The position numbers and the translations under genes are program-made. Under the pieces are notes generated by a model. The model was given only the letters and a program-made list of their open reading frames with translations. It had not been told where the DNA came from and did not search any database. A DNA stretch of 64,000 nt from Elusimicrobium sp. (GTDB taxonomy: Bacteria > Elusimicrobiota > Elusimicrobia > Elusimicrobiales > Elusimicrobiaceae). The stretch covers positions 161,672 to 225,671 of the forward strand of contig SUVG01000003.1 in the NCBI GenBank assembly GCA_015062115.1, written 5' to 3'. Positions 61,715 through 64,000 of the stretch are shown here, in pieces. Positions within the stretch are counted from its first letter, which is position 1; the number at the start of each line of letters is the position of its first letter.

Positions 61715-61755
61715 TAGCATAAATTGAACAAAGCCCAACAAGGAGAATTACAACC

Positions 61756-63216
61756 ATGAAACGCCTGTTACTTTTAGCCGTTTTGTTGCTTCCTGTAGTG
61801 TTGTTTGCCAAAACCACTACCATTTATCACACCAGTGATACACACGGTTTCTTTTACCCCAAAAACGGTCAGGGCGGGTTTGCTGCTTTGGCGGCCGTTC
61901 TTAAAAGCGGGCCGAAAGATTATTTGCTGTTGGACTCGGGTGATTTTTCCAACGGCACTGTAGAGGCCAAAAATTCAAAAGGTCTTAAAGCCGTGGAATT
62001 TATGAACGAAATGGGGTATCATGCTTCTACCATTGGTAACCACGAATTTGATTTTTACGAAGAAGCGGTGCCTGCTATTTTAGCCAAAAGCGAATTTGCG
62101 GTATTGGCGGCTAACTTCTTCGAAAAAGACACCCAAAAACACCCCGCGGGTGTGTTGCCTTATAAAGTGTTCGAAGTGGACGGCACCAAAATTGCCGTCA
62201 TCGGGCTCGGCAATCGCAACCCTACCAAAAAAACGGTTAAGTATATGTTTACCAAGCCTTTGGTGGCCTTGGAAAATGCTTTGACTAAGGTAGAAAAAGA
62301 AAACCCCGATGTGGTAACCGTTATCGTGCATGATTCTTTGCAAGACGATAAACACGGTATCGAATCTTATGTGGGGGATATCGGTCGTCAATTTTCCGGG
62401 CGCGTTCACATTGTATTTGGCGGTCATGCACATAAAATTTTTCAAAATACTTATGAAAAAGAAGTTCTCTTCGTAGAAAGCGGAAGCAATATCCAATATG
62501 TCAGCCAAGTAACCGTAACCACTGAAGACAAAACCGGTAAATTTGTGTCGGCTACGTCTCAGCTGATTCCGTTGGAAATCGCCAAAACGGGGCAAGACGA
62601 AAAAATCTTGGCTGTGGGCGAACGCCTGCGTGAACCTGGCGTAGATGAAGTGGTGGGACAATCACCAGCAGTTCTTACCAAAAAACCTGCCACGCAAGGG
62701 CATCGGGACGGCTCCTTAGATAACTGGATTGCTGATTTGGGCAAACAATATACAGGGGTAGAAGTATTTATCCATAACACAGGCGGCACGCGTGTGGATA
62801 TGCCCCAAGGCCCCATTACCAAACGCGATTTAATTGATATTCACCCTTTTGATAATACCGTTACGGAAATGACTGTTTCCGGCCGCTTCTTAAAGAGTGT
62901 TGTTTTAAGCGGACTTGTTCCGTGGAGCCGTTTTGCTTTTTCGGGTTTAACGGTTACCTACCAAGTAAACAAAAAAGGAAAAGTAAAAAACTTAAAAATT
63001 TGGGTAAACGGCAAACGCTTGAAAAACCGCAAAATGTATAAGATTGCCACCAACTCTTACATTGCCGGAGGCGGAAGCGAAGGGTATTTGTTTAAGCAAA
63101 TTCCGGACGAGGACAAAAAACAAGTCGGCACCAAAACGATTCGTGATATGATGGAAGACGGCTTGCGCGCCGGTATTAAAGAAGTTCCCGCTACCGGAAG
63201 AATTCTAGAAAAATAA
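61756..63216 (+). CDS. Secreted 5'-nucleotidase/UshA-like metallophosphatase
   Basis: This 486-aa protein has a signal peptide (about 1-18). The metallophosphatase motifs are TSDTHG, DSGDFSNG, IGNHEFD, VHDS and GGHAH, followed by a 5'-nucleotidase C-terminal domain with HNTGGTRVDMPQG and HPFDNTV. It should dephosphorylate nucleotides or related phosphoesters in the periplasm. AAGGAG precedes the ATG. A paralogue with lost ligands starts 1 bp after its stop. Confidence 0.92.
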   Translation: MKRLLLLAVLLLPVVLFAKTTTIYHTSDTHGFFYPKNGQGGFAALAAVLKSGPKDYLLLDSGDFSNGTVEAKNSKGLKAVEFMNEMGYHASTIGNHEFDFYEEAVPAILAKSEFAVLAANFFEKDTQKHPAGVLPYKVFEVDGTKIAVIGLGNRNPTKKTVKYMFTKPLVALENALTKVEKENPDVVTVIVHDSLQDDKHGIESYVGDIGRQFSGRVHIVFGGHAHKIFQNTYEKEVLFVESGSNIQYVSQVTVTTEDKTGKFVSATSQLIPLEIAKTGQDEKILAVGERLREPGVDEVVGQSPAVLTKKPATQGHRDGSLDNWIADLGKQYTGVEVFIHNTGGTRVDMPQGPITKRDLIDIHPFDNTVTEMTVSGRFLKSVVLSGLVPWSRFAFSGLTVTYQVNKKGKVKNLKIWVNGKRLKNRKMYKIATNSYIAGGGSEGYLFKQIPDEDKKQVGTKTIRDMMEDGLRAGIKEVPATGRILEK

Positions 63217-63217
63217 T

Positions 63218-64000
63218 ATGTTTTGGCGCAGAATAGCGGTTTTATTTACACTTGGTTTGTGCCTTTGCGGTTGCGCAAAGGAAGAATTAAAACAAATTGA
63301 TGTGTTGTTTACGGCGGACGCGGAAGGTTTTTATTGGTCGCGCCCGGAACCTCGTTTACAAAACCGTGTAGCCGGCGGATATGCCGTGCTTAAAAATTTT
63401 CTGCAAAAACAGGAAGGAAATTTTCTGCTTTTTGACGGAGGAAGTTGGTTCGGTACGGCTCCGGAAGGTGCTTTAACAAAAGGTACTTATGTGGCGGAAC
63501 TGGCAGGATCTCTTCCTTTTTCGGTTGCTACCGTAACGGATAAAGACTTTATTTACGGGTGGCCTTCTTTGCGCGGTATTGTGCGGGAACTCCCTTATCC
63601 TTTTGTCGTTTCCAACTTAAAATTGGACAACCAAATTCCTTGGCCTCTTCACGATTATCAAATTCGCACGGTGGACGGTATAAAAATAGCCGTTTTCGGT
63701 TTGGTAAACCCCGGGGCCATCAATAAAAATAAATCTCGCTTGCCCGGTTTGCGCGCGGAAAATGCGTTAAAATCGGCCCAAGAAATGACTGCTCTGCTGA
63801 AAGAAAAAGGCGTGGACTATATCATTTTGCTCAGTTCTTTGGGGGAAGCGGACGCTTCGGGGATGGGAGATACGGCCCTTGCCGAAGAAGTGGAAGGAAT
63901 TGATTTGATTTTAAGTTCCAATAAATCTCGTGAGAAGCCGGAAACGGAACAAATCAACCAAACCTTAATTGTATATCCCGGTTCTAAGTTGGACAGTGTG
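63218..64000 (+). CDS. Lipoprotein, metallophosphatase-like pseudoenzyme (partial)
   Basis: The gene runs off the window after 261 codons. The product has a lipoprotein signal (lipobox LCGC, Cys17) and aligns with the preceding nucleotidase: TADAEG against TSDTHG, FDGGSW against DSGDFS, TDKDF against GNHEF, LLSSL against VHDSL. Most metal-binding His and Asp residues are replaced, so it is probably not a phosphatase. It may bind ligand or partner with the upstream enzyme, with which it is co-transcribed. Confidence 0.8.
   Translation, partial: MFWRRIAVLFTLGLCLCGCAKEELKQIDVLFTADAEGFYWSRPEPRLQNRVAGGYAVLKNFLQKQEGNFLLFDGGSWFGTAPEGALTKGTYVAELAGSLPFSVATVTDKDFIYGWPSLRGIVRELPYPFVVSNLKLDNQIPWPLHDYQIRTVDGIKIAVFGLVNPGAINKNKSRLPGLRAENALKSAQEMTALLKEKGVDYIILLSSLGEADASGMGDTALAEEVEGIDLILSSNKSREKPETEQINQTLIVYPGSKLDSV

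Overview
The window is a bacterial chromosome segment of moderate G+C content. Many of its genes are tightly packed, with 1-8 bp overlaps. The core gene set, a three-domain NifU next to NifS, a ghost prepilin with a GFTLIELLVV signature, and a secreted choloylglycine-hydrolase-family enzyme would suit a gut-associated Gram-negative such as an Elusimicrobiota member. That assignment is tentative: no rRNA or marker comparison is possible from the window alone.

Region 1 (60-15966) is an integrative element in a tRNA-Val(GAC) gene, bounded by perfect 55-bp direct repeats of the tRNA 3' half. It carries a tyrosine recombinase, three small DNA-binding regulators, a probable replication initiator with iteron-like repeats, and a large defence cargo: an RloA/RloB (AbiL-like) pair, a Fic protein, a complete type I restriction-modification operon (hsdMSR) and a DUF262/DUF1524 (GmrSD-like) nuclease. 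Beyond the last defence gene lies a clear S-box (SAM-I/SAM-IV clan) riboswitch-like RNA. It is followed by a hairpin that buries the Shine-Dalgarno sequence of an unrecognised 76-codon gene.

Region 2 (15972-17633) is a second, decayed insertion. It is flanked by 56-bp repeats of the 5' half and promoter of the same tRNA. It retains only a DUF805 membrane protein and a pilin relic. The outermost tRNA pieces (67-114 and 17578-17599) would together almost rebuild one original tRNA-Val.

Region 3 (17689-47131) is housekeeping: dnaE, a Nudix protein, a nuclease, a lipid kinase, alaS, tRNA-Tyr, mutS-mutL, hpt-ftsH, glmM-pdxJ-glmS-acpS-nnrD (amino-sugar, vitamin B6, ACP and NAD(P)H repair functions in one tight run), gph, a CorC-like transporter, a choloylglycine hydrolase homologue, lysS and an ankyrin protein.

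Region 4 (47177-51075) is a tRNA cluster (Gln, CAT-anticodon, Pro). The 3' tail of the CAT tRNA recurs three times, each copy followed by its own terminator. A single-gene element lies between copies 2 and 3 and encodes a large protein with ten zinc ribbons, a PD-(D/E)XK-like nuclease and a NUMOD1-like tail.

Region 5 (51085-64000) holds a C39-like peptidase overlapping a peptide-binding lipoprotein, glycerate kinase with an envelope protein, two paralogous small membrane proteins, recN-nadK, nifU-nifS, and a 5'-nucleotidase followed by a lipoprotein paralogue that has lost the metal ligands (cut by the window end).

Across the window, promoters repeatedly show an extended -10 of the form TGNTANAAT, and several genes appear to start at or within a few bases of the predicted transcription start.
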